Of a DNA stretch of 26,875 nucleotides, positions 14,109 to 23,810 are shown piece after piece. Within the stretch, counting starts at the first letter, position 1. Every line of letters begins with the position of its first letter. The notes beneath the pieces are model-generated. The model worked only from the letters and a program-made list of their open reading frames with translations. It had not been told where the DNA came from and made no database searches. A program made the translations under genes and the position numbers. The DNA comes from a virus: IMG/VR virus record IMGVR_UViG_3300029448_000347, positions 1 to 26,875 of that record, one strand, 5' to 3'.

Positions 14109-17100
14109 TACCTCGTGGTAGTTTTTTAAGAAGCTTATCGGCTGCAAAAAGATCGTCAGATGAGAGTTTAGATTTTGTTGCTTTAAAACCACCTATCTCG
14201 TTATAAAAATTATCAGCTACTGTGTCGGCACGTAGATTAACAATCATATTAATTTTACCATCACTAATCATCTTCTTATTATGTTCGGCAATGTCTTCGA
14301 ACATTTCTCTTATATCGTCTCGTGAACTTCGAATAGCTTGTTTATCCTTGGCTTGTATGGCTCTGTGTAATTGACCTTGGTATTTTTGGTATCTTCTATA
14401 AAATCTTCTACTAATATAAGCCGAAGCATTTCGTTCTGTCTTTGTTAAATACATAGCTTCTCGTTCTCTAGCAATGTCTGCTGGTGTAAATCCTAAACCT
14501 TGCATGATTGCATCGAAAGAAGACACATCATTAGGTACAACAACCTTATCACCAAATCTTGTTTTATATCCATCAGACTTTAAGTATGTTGCTTTCATTA
14601 CATTTGCGAACGGTTTAGGCATTAGCTCAGCTACGGCTAATCCAACATCATCTACTTGTAGGTAGTCATAAGCAATGGATGGTTTACTTAATACACTAAA
14701 CAACGGTATACTTGCTTTTGAAAAACCTTTATCACTAAATAAGAAATCTATTAAACCACCACTGACTGGGTGTGAACCAAGACCAACTCTTCTACCGATA
14801 TCAACACCAGCTGCAAACCTAAAGCCACCTCTATAAATTGCTTCGGCAAACTTTGGATGCATGATATCTCCAGTGATGTCATACCATAGTTTAGTGGCAT
14901 TTGCATTTTTGTAACCCGCAGTTTTTAATACACCCTCAGTTAATTCTGTTAAGTCTTCTATAAAAGGTAAACCCATCAAACCTGATGTCATCATAAGGGC
15001 TAACATATAAACACCAAAAGCTTTTCTACCCTCTGGTCCTTTATCAAATGCTAATCGTTTCATTAAGGCTAACATCATAGTAGGATATTCACTAAATTGA
15101 AATGCTAAAGCTCCCCACCCTCTACTAATTCTTGGCTTAGTTTCTTTACCATAAAGAAACTGTGTTTCTTCAACAGCATTACGTGCAATTAAATCTCTAA
15201 CACCCTCGTTCTGCTCTGTTGTTAGATTGTCTATGTTTTGTAGTATTGTGTTTGGATCTATTTTTAAATCATCTTGTAGTCTAACTTTAAATACTTCATC
15301 TTGTAAAGCATAGTTAACAGCTTTACGAAGTGTGTTACGGTCAGCAGTTAGTTCATACGATGAGATATATGAAGCTAATCTGTTTGCTACCTCTGTTGTT
15401 GTAAACATTAAACCAAGTGTTCTTACAAACTTTTCAAGTTTAGCTTTACCTCTTGGTATACCAGCCTTGTTAATTAGCTTTTCTCCTTTTATAAAATCTG
15501 TAGTTTGTTTACCTAGATATTCGTTGGCACGACTTGGGTTTATAACAGAACTTAATAAATTATTAGGATCTCTAAACAGTGGTATTCGTGGTCCAAAAGC
15601 CTTCGATAGCTTTTCTAAATCAAACTGATTATCTGAGGTTGTTGTTGGTGTAATACCTTTGGCAAATAATTCTTTAGTGACTGATGCTTGTTTTTTAGCT
15701 GCTCTAAACTGCCCCGCATATATACCGTTGTATACCATAGCGGGTATACCTTGAAACATATTCATAGCCGAAGCACTGACATCTGTCAAAAAATATAAGA
15801 AACCAATTTGTCTTAATGATTGGAACTCGTGTGGATCGTTCTCTAAATACTGTTCTAGTTTTTCTGCATATTCGGATGCTGCTGAATTAGGAGATTCTTC
15901 GTTAACATCACGAAATGCATCGCTCATTCTTTGGTCAAAAACAAAACCTGCATCCCAAGTAGCAAAAGCATTAATGTGTTTACCGATAGCATCAAGAGCA
16001 TCTTTAGTATCAAAACCTGCAACCATTCTGGACTCTCTTAAAAATGTAGGTATTCCTTTTGTTGCTTTTAATGCTTTAGCTTTATCTTTTAAATTTTCAT
16101 ATATATTTGTAGTTGGGTCTACTGCATCTGTATCTATGGGAGCTAGTTGTAAAAATGCATCTAGGCTATCAATAAAATCTGTACCAACTCTTTGAGATAT
16201 ATTGTTATATGTATTGTTTTGAACACCAGAGTGTATATATTTTTTTACAGGCTTACCATCTTCATCTTTATATATTTCTTTAGTCTCTGGGTTTCTTACA
16301 ACTGCATCTTTAGAAAACTTTTCAAGAAGATTTTTTTCCATGCTCTTAGCCCTATTTACTTCACCAACATCAATACCTTTGTTTGTATCATAAGCTTTCC
16401 AAAATAAAACTTCTTTCTTAATCTTCCCATCTTTTAAAACATTCTTTGTAACAGCAACATACTTATCACCTGATCGACTCATTGGAAAATAAACAGTGTT
16501 CATCTGTTTACCTATTTTTTCAATACGACTAATAGCATTTTTAATTGCCTGTGAACCTGCCTCCTCAATACCTTTAGTATTACTTGCTGTTTCTAGTTGA
16601 CCTATTAGTTTTAACAAGGCTTGTGGATCTCTGGCATAGTTTGTGGTTAAGTCAATATTCTTCAAGTATTGTGTTACTGCTGAACTTGTAACGTCACGAC
16701 TTTTTAATTGGTCTATTGTTTGTTCAATTATTAATTGTCTTTCATAATTACCCATTTCAGTTAAAGCATTGTATGCTTCAATCTCTGGACCACTAATAGT
16801 TATTGTCTGTGGCTCTTCGTTAAACATACGAGATATACCAAACCTCTTTCTTTGAGACCCAATTTCTTCCAACTCTCCTGTTGTTTCGTCTATGATTCTG
16901 TTTTCTTCAGTCACAACTTGTGTGCCAAAATTAAACTCATCAGCAGTCACAGTAATCTCTCCATTTACTGGTGTTAATATTCTTCGATTACCTTTTACAG
17001 AGGCTTCGTTTCGAGCAAATATAGCAACCTTAGTTACTCGATCAGCTTGTTCGTCTGTTAAGTTTGCCCACGGCTTCATTATTGCCATTAATTCTTCGTA

Positions 17101-19404
17101 TATTCTGCCTCTAAATTCTGATCGTTTAACAAGCACATTTAAAACTTTTGCAAGTGATTTATTTTTTGAAGCTAGATGACGTAAATCAGCAAACCAATTA
17201 CCAACCAAACGGCCGATAGATGTTTTAGCTCCAGTTAAAAAGTTTGAAGCCCTTTGAAATAATGTTCGATTCTCTGCCTCTTCTTTTTTTGTAAAACTAT
17301 TCTCACGTTCATTATCGCCCGCATCATTTATCTCGTCAGCTTCTTGTGCTTCTGGTGTACTTTCATTGGCTAGTCTTTCATCTGTCTTCTCTATCTGTTC
17401 TTGTGTTTTGTTTGCAGGTCGTTCGTTTTCAGTTACACCAGGATTGTTTGTTTTCTTACCACTTTTATAACTCTTAGCTATAAAGTCTTGAAACACATTA
17501 AAGTCTATAGCTTTAGCATTGGTATCAATACTTGATGTTGGGTCTGGATCAAGAGCAACACTTGGTGTTTCATTTGTTTCTTCGTTATCGGCAATCTCTT
17601 GCTTTTCGTTTTGTAATTGATTGTTTAAATATGTTGTAGCTTCTGCTTCAGTCTCAAATATTTTTGCCGATGATGGGTTGTTTATAGCGACGGCTCCAAA
17701 CTTAATTGGCTTTGTACCACTTGCTCGTATCTGTTGTATCTTACCTAATACTTTATTTGTTTTTAAATTGTAAACATCTTTGGTAACTACTGACTGTTGT
17801 TCTTTTTGTTGTAATACTGCATCAAGTTCTGTCTTTTCAATTTCGTTTTGTAATGGACTTGTAACATTTTCATTATCGAAGAAGGCATTTTCTAAAGTTT
17901 GTTTTCTTGATTCAATTATCTCTTCTTCAGTCGGAGCTTTCTTTTCAAACTGAGCTGCAAACATTGGTGTTGATAATTTAACAGCCTCAACCTTTTTCTT
18001 TCTAACTTTCTTTTTTGCTTTCTCTGTTTGTTTAACGGTGTCTGTGTCGTATGGTGACCATGTTGTAAAATCTTTACCTTCTTGCTTAATAACATTGTTT
18101 TCGGCTAGTTGTTGATATATCTTTGCTTCAACATCTGGATTCTCTTCTAAAAACTTTTGTTCAACTTTACTTAATAATTTTTTCCTAATTTGTTTTGGTT
18201 TTATTTTTGATCCACCAACACCGTCTTTGGTCCGTGTCTGTGCAACTTCTGATACGTTGTTATATATCTTACCAACAAGTTCACCAATCTCCATATCGGC
18301 AAACTCATCGTCTGCAAGTTGGTCAATGGTTTCTTTTTTCTCTGGTGTTGGCTCAGTTACTTTTGTTTTTGGTTTTTTCTTTGGTGTTGTTTTCTTTGTT
18401 ATCTCTGGTGTTTTAAGTGGACTACCATCATCGTCTTCTGGTTTAAACTTTTTAACATCATAATTTTTGTCGGGTCTTGCCGCTAAGCCAGCCTCCACGA
18501 TACCGATAGGACCTTCGGCTATACCTTCGAGTAAAACTTCACCAGGTCTAGACACAAAGCCATCCGTCATAATCTGTGCCGAAGCCTCACCCAAAGCACC
18601 GAGTGAACCCGCTTGAACTGTCTCGCCGAGAGCACCTGCGACACGTGCGCCTAGTCCTGCACGACCAGCATCTTTAATAGCTTTTGTTAACAGACCCGCC
18701 GTACCAAAGGCTAATGCATCAAAGGCACCAATAGGTATAGCACGTTTCTTTGCATGTGCTCTGGCTTCGGCTAAAACTTTAGGGTCGTTAAAGGCGGCAG
18801 CTAAAGCAATACCATCATTGATATCAACACCAGTCTCACTAACAGATTCAATAAATGATGTACCGTATTCTGTTGCTGCACTACCAGAACCAGTAGCTAA
18901 CCCACCAACAATACGAGATAGTAACGGTATAGTCGATCCTCTTGTGGCTAAAGCTACACCACCCGCAACGGCAACGGTCGGTAAATAAGTACCAATAGAT
19001 TCACCAATGATTGGTAAGATAACCGATGGATTCTTAGCAAGAGCTTTGAGTGCCTCGCCTGTAGTTTCGGCTTTGGATATTTGTTGTAAAGTTGTGAAGT
19101 CATCTTCATCAAGAGGTATTTCTTTTATACGTTGCTCATATTGACGAATGTCATAAGCTGCACTCTCTGGATCTTCAAAACCTAATTCAAGTGTACCAAC
19201 ATTAAAAGCTTGTTGTGCCCTACGAAAACCACGTTCTACAGAATCAGGTAAAAATGGTATGCCTCTTAATTTACGAGGTGGGACGTTTAGTCTATTCTCT
19301 ATCTCTTTATAGTTATCATCGATGTATTCTTTTATCTGATCGTCGGTAACGTGATCTTCAAATTCTAAGTTACCAAAGCCACCATAGTCAACTACTCTTG
19401 GCAT
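14101..19404 (-). CDS. Giant internal virion / DNA-ejection protein
   Basis: The largest protein in the window, at 1767 residues. A short N-terminal domain (about 1-45: V-T-D-D-Q-I-K-E-Y-I-D-D) precedes a long Gly/Ala-rich, hydrophobic region at about 110-310. A highly charged, probably disordered stretch follows at about 320-710 (K/E/T/P-rich). The rest is a helical C-terminal half. Around residues 1450-1550, RISRGWGALAFQFSEYPTMM and G-V-Y-M-L-A-L-M-M recall the large polyvalent-protein-associated domains of phage internal proteins. Size, hydrophobic patches and location suit a T7 gp16-type protein that crosses the host envelope during ejection. I see no lytic transglycosylase Glu motif. AAGGA lies six bases before the ATG. 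It starts 2 bases after the preceding late gene ends. Confidence 0.7.
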   Translation of the reverse strand: MPRVVDYGGFGNLEFEDHVTDDQIKEYIDDNYKEIENRLNVPPRKLRGIPFLPDSVERGFRRAQQAFNVGTLELGFEDPESAAYDIRQYEQRIKEIPLDEDDFTTLQQISKAETTGEALKALAKNPSVILPIIGESIGTYLPTVAVAGGVALATRGSTIPLLSRIVGGLATGSGSAATEYGTSFIESVSETGVDINDGIALAAAFNDPKVLAEARAHAKKRAIPIGAFDALAFGTAGLLTKAIKDAGRAGLGARVAGALGETVQAGSLGALGEASAQIMTDGFVSRPGEVLLEGIAEGPIGIVEAGLAARPDKNYDVKKFKPEDDDGSPLKTPEITKKTTPKKKPKTKVTEPTPEKKETIDQLADDEFADMEIGELVGKIYNNVSEVAQTRTKDGVGGSKIKPKQIRKKLLSKVEQKFLEENPDVEAKIYQQLAENNVIKQEGKDFTTWSPYDTDTVKQTEKAKKKVRKKKVEAVKLSTPMFAAQFEKKAPTEEEIIESRKQTLENAFFDNENVTSPLQNEIEKTELDAVLQQKEQQSVVTKDVYNLKTNKVLGKIQQIRASGTKPIKFGAVAINNPSSAKIFETEAEATTYLNNQLQNEKQEIADNEETNETPSVALDPDPTSSIDTNAKAIDFNVFQDFIAKSYKSGKKTNNPGVTENERPANKTQEQIEKTDERLANESTPEAQEADEINDAGDNERENSFTKKEEAENRTLFQRASNFLTGAKTSIGRLVGNWFADLRHLASKNKSLAKVLNVLVKRSEFRGRIYEELMAIMKPWANLTDEQADRVTKVAIFARNEASVKGNRRILTPVNGEITVTADEFNFGTQVVTEENRIIDETTGELEEIGSQRKRFGISRMFNEEPQTITISGPEIEAYNALTEMGNYERQLIIEQTIDQLKSRDVTSSAVTQYLKNIDLTTNYARDPQALLKLIGQLETASNTKGIEEAGSQAIKNAISRIEKIGKQMNTVYFPMSRSGDKYVAVTKNVLKDGKIKKEVLFWKAYDTNKGIDVGEVNRAKSMEKNLLEKFSKDAVVRNPETKEIYKDEDGKPVKKYIHSGVQNNTYNNISQRVGTDFIDSLDAFLQLAPIDTDAVDPTTNIYENLKDKAKALKATKGIPTFLRESRMVAGFDTKDALDAIGKHINAFATWDAGFVFDQRMSDAFRDVNEESPNSAASEYAEKLEQYLENDPHEFQSLRQIGFLYFLTDVSASAMNMFQGIPAMVYNGIYAGQFRAAKKQASVTKELFAKGITPTTTSDNQFDLEKLSKAFGPRIPLFRDPNNLLSSVINPSRANEYLGKQTTDFIKGEKLINKAGIPRGKAKLEKFVRTLGLMFTTTEVANRLASYISSYELTADRNTLRKAVNYALQDEVFKVRLQDDLKIDPNTILQNIDNLTTEQNEGVRDLIARNAVEETQFLYGKETKPRISRGWGALAFQFSEYPTMMLALMKRLAFDKGPEGRKAFGVYMLALMMTSGLMGLPFIEDLTELTEGVLKTAGYKNANATKLWYDITGDIMHPKFAEAIYRGGFRFAAGVDIGRRVGLGSHPVSGGLIDFLFSDKGFSKASIPLFSVLSKPSIAYDYLQVDDVGLAVAELMPKPFANVMKATYLKSDGYKTRFGDKVVVPNDVSSFDAIMQGLGFTPADIAREREAMYLTKTERNASAYISRRFYRRYQKYQGQLHRAIQAKDKQAIRSSRDDIREMFEDIAEHNKKMISDGKINMIVNLRADTVADNFYNEIGGFKATKSKLSSDDLFAADKLLKKLPRGID

Positions 19405-19406
19405 GA

Positions 19407-21689
19407 CTATTCCTTCTTGAGGTTAGGGATACCTTTTATTGTAAAAGCAACACCACTATCAGTAGTACCTAGTTTAGCTTTATCGGTTGAATCTTTTTCA
19501 TCTCCTATACCTTTTTTTAATTCTTGTTCAGTATCAAGTATTTGTCGAATTATTTTTGTTTTTGTTTCTGGATCTTGTAAGAGATCAACAAGCATTGGAT
19601 TACCTAATATTTCTGCCATATATTTATTTGTTCTATCGGCATCTAGTTTGAGTGTGTCAGATATATACTTACGAATACTTGCCGCTTCATTAGCAACGAG
19701 TTCTTGTTGTTTTAAATCTAGACCTGCGATAGCTACGGCATTATTAAATTGTTCTTGTTGTTCATCAGCTTTAAATTTTTGCTGAGCCAGTCCTCTTTCA
19801 GTTATTCTTTTAGCCGCTTCTTCGGCACCTGCTTTACCAGTTCTAATATCTTCAGCAGCTATGAAGTCAAGTAAACCAGTTTTAGCTCCCATAATATCTA
19901 TGCCTTCTTCTTTTGGTTTTAACATGTTTTTTAACATATCTAATGATGACTCTTCTTTTCCAGCAATAATTTTATTTGGATCTATTATTGGTTCGTTCTT
20001 ATCTGTTGAATTTTTCTGATCCATCTGTGATTTTTTCATTGCTTCTTCAGTGTCCATCATTGTTGTTTTCTTTTGTGCCTCTAAATTTATTGGCGCTTCA
20101 AGAGTTTTAGCTTGTTGAAAACGACCAGTTCCAAACTGTGCAGCATCTTTAGGCCCTCTTATTCTAGCTGGTATTACTGCTTCTGCTCTTTGTTGTGGAG
20201 AGGCTTTAGGTTGAATTTCTTTAGTACCACCAGTAGCCTCAGATATTCTTTGACTAATAGTTTTCTTTGGTGGTTCTTTTCTCGTTCCTTGCGTTGCCGG
20301 TGATTGAATAGCTTTATCATAAATAGTTTTAGCTGAACCTAAAGTTCTTGCTGTCGGTCCTATAAATGGTAAGAACATTTCTGGATAAGACGGATCAGCC
20401 TTACCACTTGCGTCTTTTGCAAACTCAATAGCTTCGTCTTTTGATAGTCCTTCTTTAAGTGCTCCTTCGTATCTCGCTTTTTCAAGTGGTCCAAATGTAG
20501 AAATTAAATAATTCATACCACCTTCTGTAAATGGATCAGAAACTAAATCACCTTCTGCGTATGTCATCTTACCACCGACATAGGCATTAATAACTTCTTG
20601 TGGATCAAAGCCCATCTTCTCTACAACTTGTGGAGCTTTGGATGCTAACTTCTTGAGACCTGGATTATCGGGGACATCACCACCTTCGGCAAATAGTCCC
20701 ACACCTTTACCCGCACCGTAGATACCTAATGCACCTAGACCAAGACCAGCCGCTTGTTGTCCAAATGTCGGTGGTGCTTGTTGTGCTTGGGATGTTGTGT
20801 ATGTCGATACTGGTAAATTAAATCCACGAAGTACAGATGACATCTCTTGTACTTGTTGTTGTGGATAGGTTGTCTCTCTGGCAAAATCTTCATAACCAAT
20901 ATCTAATGCTCTTTGTTGTTGAGCTTGTTGTGTACCACCTACAGTTTCAAGCGCACCTAACCCAGCTAATCCTAACTGTTGTTGTTGGGCACCAAGACCT
21001 GCAAACTGTTGACCAGCCGCAAGTGATGCTGCTCTATCAGCAGACAACTGATTCATAGCTTGTTGATAGGCTTGTTGCGAACCAACGGCTTGAATGTCGG
21101 CGAGTCTTTGACCAGTCTGTCTACCTAATTCTGTTTCAGCTAAAGCTTGTCGTGATCCACCAAAGGCACCAGCACCAACGGCCGATGCTCCTATTTGTTG
21201 TTGTAGTTTATTAGCATCTCGTAAGGCTTCTCTTTTTTGTATATCAATAACAGATTGTTGGTATGGACTCATACGTGCAGTAATAGCCGTAGGGTCTGTT
21301 GATTGTTGAGCGGCTTGAGCTGTAAGTAAATCAGCCGTAGCTATATATGGTTTATAACCACCAACCATTTCTTCAACACCTTGATAAGCCGCTTGTTGTT
21401 GCGGTGATGTTGTGGCTAGTCTTTGTCCTTCGTATCTTTGAAATGGCTCTGTTGTAACACCTTCGGCTCTATCAAACAATCTTTCTAAATACGGTTGAAA
21501 GTATTCAGGTATATTACTTGTTTGTTGAGTCATTGTTTGAGGAGGAGGGGGAGGAGGTGAACCACCACCACTACCACCAAAGCATACATTCATACACTCA
21601 TCAGGTGATGCATTATGAAATGGATTGTCTTCCATTCCTACACCGTATTGTTGTTCAGAAATTTGTAATCGTTTTAATAAGTCAGCCAT
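19407..21689 (-). CDS. Gln/Ala-rich internal virion (ejection-type) protein
   Basis: A 760-residue structural protein, probably packaged and ejected with DNA. The N-terminus has C32, C36, a G-G-S-G-G-G run and six consecutive Pro residues at 45-50. Residues about 55-290 form a Gln/Ala-rich helical region with the motif G-A-F-G-G-S-R-Q-A-L-A-E at about 174-185, then R-Q-T-G-Q-R-L-A-D-I and repeated Q-Q pairs. I know this pattern from injection-type proteins of marine podoviruses. A Gly-rich patch (about 306-334) precedes F-A-E-G-G-D-V, a motif shared with the 572-residue neighbour. The second half is charged and helical. Its start overlaps the GNAT-like gene by 16 bases. Exact role is inferred from context. 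Confidence 0.65.
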   Translation of the reverse strand: MADLLKRLQISEQQYGVGMEDNPFHNASPDECMNVCFGGSGGGSPPPPPPQTMTQQTSNIPEYFQPYLERLFDRAEGVTTEPFQRYEGQRLATTSPQQQAAYQGVEEMVGGYKPYIATADLLTAQAAQQSTDPTAITARMSPYQQSVIDIQKREALRDANKLQQQIGASAVGAGAFGGSRQALAETELGRQTGQRLADIQAVGSQQAYQQAMNQLSADRAASLAAGQQFAGLGAQQQQLGLAGLGALETVGGTQQAQQQRALDIGYEDFARETTYPQQQVQEMSSVLRGFNLPVSTYTTSQAQQAPPTFGQQAAGLGLGALGIYGAGKGVGLFAEGGDVPDNPGLKKLASKAPQVVEKMGFDPQEVINAYVGGKMTYAEGDLVSDPFTEGGMNYLISTFGPLEKARYEGALKEGLSKDEAIEFAKDASGKADPSYPEMFLPFIGPTARTLGSAKTIYDKAIQSPATQGTRKEPPKKTISQRISEATGGTKEIQPKASPQQRAEAVIPARIRGPKDAAQFGTGRFQQAKTLEAPINLEAQKKTTMMDTEEAMKKSQMDQKNSTDKNEPIIDPNKIIAGKEESSLDMLKNMLKPKEEGIDIMGAKTGLLDFIAAEDIRTGKAGAEEAAKRITERGLAQQKFKADEQQEQFNNAVAIAGLDLKQQELVANEAASIRKYISDTLKLDADRTNKYMAEILGNPMLVDLLQDPETKTKIIRQILDTEQELKKGIGDEKDSTDKAKLGTTDSGVAFTIKGIPNLKKE

Positions 21690-22099
21690 TTTGTTCTCTG
21701 TATAAATTGTTGGTTATCGAAACCAAGCTTATCGCATACTTTATTCCATTGTACACGACCAGTTAATTCAATGCCATCCAACTTTAATTCTTTAGCTAAG
21801 TCTTCAAGCTTCTTAAATATTTGTCTACCCACACGGAAGTTAAGGTTTCTTCCAAAGATAAACAATATTTCTAATAATCGTTTTGCTGTTGGATAAACAT
21901 TTATTTTTATTACATAACCTGCGATTATTCTACCATTATGTTTTATTCTTAACAAACCTAACACTCCTGTTTCAATGTGTTGTCTAAGTATTTCTGGTGT
22001 GTATTTATTGTCAAACGGTATGCGTTCAATCTCCACGGGAAATAACATAAACAATTCTTCAATATCATCAAAAGATTTAACCTCTTCAACCTCAAGCAA
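21674..22099 (-). CDS. GNAT-fold acetyltransferase-like protein (T7 gp13-like position)
   Basis: A 141-residue protein with a GNAT-like plan. A helical start (SFDDIEELFMLFP) leads to strand pairs around G-L-L-R-I-K-H-N-G-R-I-I-A-G-Y-V-I-K-I at about 47-66. An E-I-L-F-I-F-G-R-N-L-N-F-R-V-G-R stretch at about 76-91 stands where the acetyl-CoA loop (Q/R-x-x-G-x-G/A) lies. C-terminal K-L-G-F-D ends the fold as in many GNATs. The loop is poorly conserved, so activity is doubtful. T7-like phages keep a GNAT-like protein (gp13) among their internal virion genes, and this one is likewise set between ejection proteins, so an assembly role fits as well as catalysis. It overlaps the 572-residue gene by 8 bases. 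Confidence 0.65.
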   Translation of the reverse strand: MLEVEEVKSFDDIEELFMLFPVEIERIPFDNKYTPEILRQHIETGVLGLLRIKHNGRIIAGYVIKINVYPTAKRLLEILFIFGRNLNFRVGRQIFKKLEDLAKELKLDGIELTGRVQWNKVCDKLGFDNQQFIQRTKWLTY

Positions 22100-23810
22100 C
22101 CGCTGTTCTCATCAACTGTCCTAGTCCCCTAGTTAATTCAGCTGGTTGTTTAGTTGTTCCTGTTTTCGTTTTACGTACATTTCTCATTAAGGCATACAAT
22201 TTATTTGATCCCTTATCATAACTACCTTGCCCTAACTCTGCAACAATATCTCGTGGTACTACAAACTCTTGTGGACTAACGGCTGCGGCTCGTTTACCTT
22301 CAATGCTAGTCTGGATTAAATCATCCATACCACCACCTGGTCCTTGTAGTTCACCCGCCATAATCCCACCCGCTTGGTACTGCTGCGGGTTCATACCCAA
22401 ATAACTTTGTAATCTTTGAGCACCAGCATCAGATGAACCGTCACCTATGTGACCCACGACATCTGCTGGTATAACGAATGCATTCGATTGTAATGTTTGG
22501 TTGGAGTCTACTTCTCCACCTTCAGCCATTTCTTTGGTATTATAATCTTCTGGTCTTTTATATACACCAAGTCTGGCAAATTCTTTTTCAGTTGTTGGTA
22601 CCTTACCACCCTCGGCTAATCCAATAAACTGACGAATCTGATCAATGTTAACATTAATATCTTTTTGTGGTAAATCAGATATTAGTTGTTGAGCTTGTTG
22701 TTCTATTCCACCTTGTTGTGGCTGTGTTTGAGGCATTGGCATAGGTGCTGGTGCTTGTGGTTGAGCCATTGGTATATTAGTTGTTGGCACAGTTGGAGCC
22801 ACAGGTTGAGCTAGGCCTGCAATCTTTTGTGGACTGACTGACATCATTGGTTGGGTCTGAGCAATTTTAGATATGGTGGGACCAGCTGTCGGTGCGACCA
22901 TAGAACCTGTTGGACGGAACGTACCCTTTTGTGCTTCTATTTGTGGATTATATGGACCAGACTGCATCATAACTCCACCACCTTGAGCTTTGATTTTACC
23001 ACCTTCTTTAGCGCCGAGATAACCATATGAACCCGGAGTGACTCGACCATAAGCAATATCTTCTGGGTCAGCATACGTATAATCACCACGACCAAGTGGA
23101 CCTTTGTAGCCATACTTACTAAAGTCTGTTGTGCGTTGAGGTTGCATTGGACCAAACGGAGCTGGTTCTGGTGGGGGTGTTGCTGCCATTTGTAAACCAA
23201 GACCACCTAAACCAACTGTTAAAGGCGAAGCTTCTTGAACAGCTTTAGGAAGAACATCTACAAACGATCCGGCAACATTCGGTCCGACCATCGGTGCCTC
23301 TTGAAGACCAGCAGCAAAAGAAGAACCTGTTAAACCTTTTTTAATATTCTGAAATAAACTTGGAGAACTTGTTGGTGTGGTAGCAATAGTTGGCAGTGAA
23401 GTTTGGGAAATTACTGAAGGATCAATAATTCCTAAACTATCAGCAAGACCTGAACTAATTGAGGAACCAGTAGCTGCGCCTGTAATTGGAGCCGCAGTTT
23501 GGGAAATCACTGAAGGATCAATAATTCCTAAACTATCAGCAAGACCTGAACTTATAGGACCTGTACCTGGTTGAATAATGTTACTCATAGATGCTGATGC
23601 TTCTTGACCTGCGGTCATTCCTCTAAATGCACTAGACAAACCTAAACTTAAACCCGCTGAACCAAGACCAGCTAGTGGACTTCCAGTCTGAATACCTGTT
23701 TTAATACCAGCATAAGCAGCACCGAGCGCTGGGTTAATTAAACCTAAACCAATTGGTGCAACTATATCTCTAAAAAAACCACCTACACTACCAAATAATT
23801 TACCAAACAT
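22092..23810 (-). CDS. Virion protein with internal duplications
   Basis: A 572-residue structural protein of unknown exact role. The N-terminus is Gly/Ala-rich and hydrophobic (about 1-65). A 32-residue tandem duplication centres on two copies of S-S-G-L-A-D-S-L-G-I-I-D-P-S-V-I-S-Q-T at about 86-136. The middle is Pro/Gln-rich. Several E-G-G-x-V/I segments appear (near 270, 400 and 430). Two related C-terminal segments, N-A-F-V-I-P-A-D-V-V-G-H-I-G-D-G-S and E-F-V-V-P-R-D-I-V-A-E-L-G-Q-G-S, look like a repeated module that I have often seen in marine phage virion proteins. Its place among ejection genes suggests an internal or tail-associated protein. Its start shares an A with the previous stop (TAATG). 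Confidence 0.6.
   Translation of the reverse strand: MFGKLFGSVGGFFRDIVAPIGLGLINPALGAAYAGIKTGIQTGSPLAGLGSAGLSLGLSSAFRGMTAGQEASASMSNIIQPGTGPISSGLADSLGIIDPSVISQTAAPITGAATGSSISSGLADSLGIIDPSVISQTSLPTIATTPTSSPSLFQNIKKGLTGSSFAAGLQEAPMVGPNVAGSFVDVLPKAVQEASPLTVGLGGLGLQMAATPPPEPAPFGPMQPQRTTDFSKYGYKGPLGRGDYTYADPEDIAYGRVTPGSYGYLGAKEGGKIKAQGGGVMMQSGPYNPQIEAQKGTFRPTGSMVAPTAGPTISKIAQTQPMMSVSPQKIAGLAQPVAPTVPTTNIPMAQPQAPAPMPMPQTQPQQGGIEQQAQQLISDLPQKDINVNIDQIRQFIGLAEGGKVPTTEKEFARLGVYKRPEDYNTKEMAEGGEVDSNQTLQSNAFVIPADVVGHIGDGSSDAGAQRLQSYLGMNPQQYQAGGIMAGELQGPGGGMDDLIQTSIEGKRAAAVSPQEFVVPRDIVAELGQGSYDKGSNKLYALMRNVRKTKTGTTKQPAELTRGLGQLMRTAVA
23401..23552. repeat. 56-base direct repeat, period 96, inside a virion gene
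   Basis: Bases 23401-23456 and 23497-23552 are identical except for one T/C difference. Both begin GTTTGGGAAAT and end AGACCTGAACT. The period of 96 bases is 32 codons, so the reading frame is kept and the encoded 19-residue core is duplicated exactly. The single difference is in a third codon position. The near identity suggests a recent duplication or ongoing recombination. Confidence 0.9.

Noticed and set aside
23377-23574. Rightward frame over the tandem repeat
   Set aside because: It is a shadow of the duplicated virion-protein segment; its own apparent repeat is a by-product.
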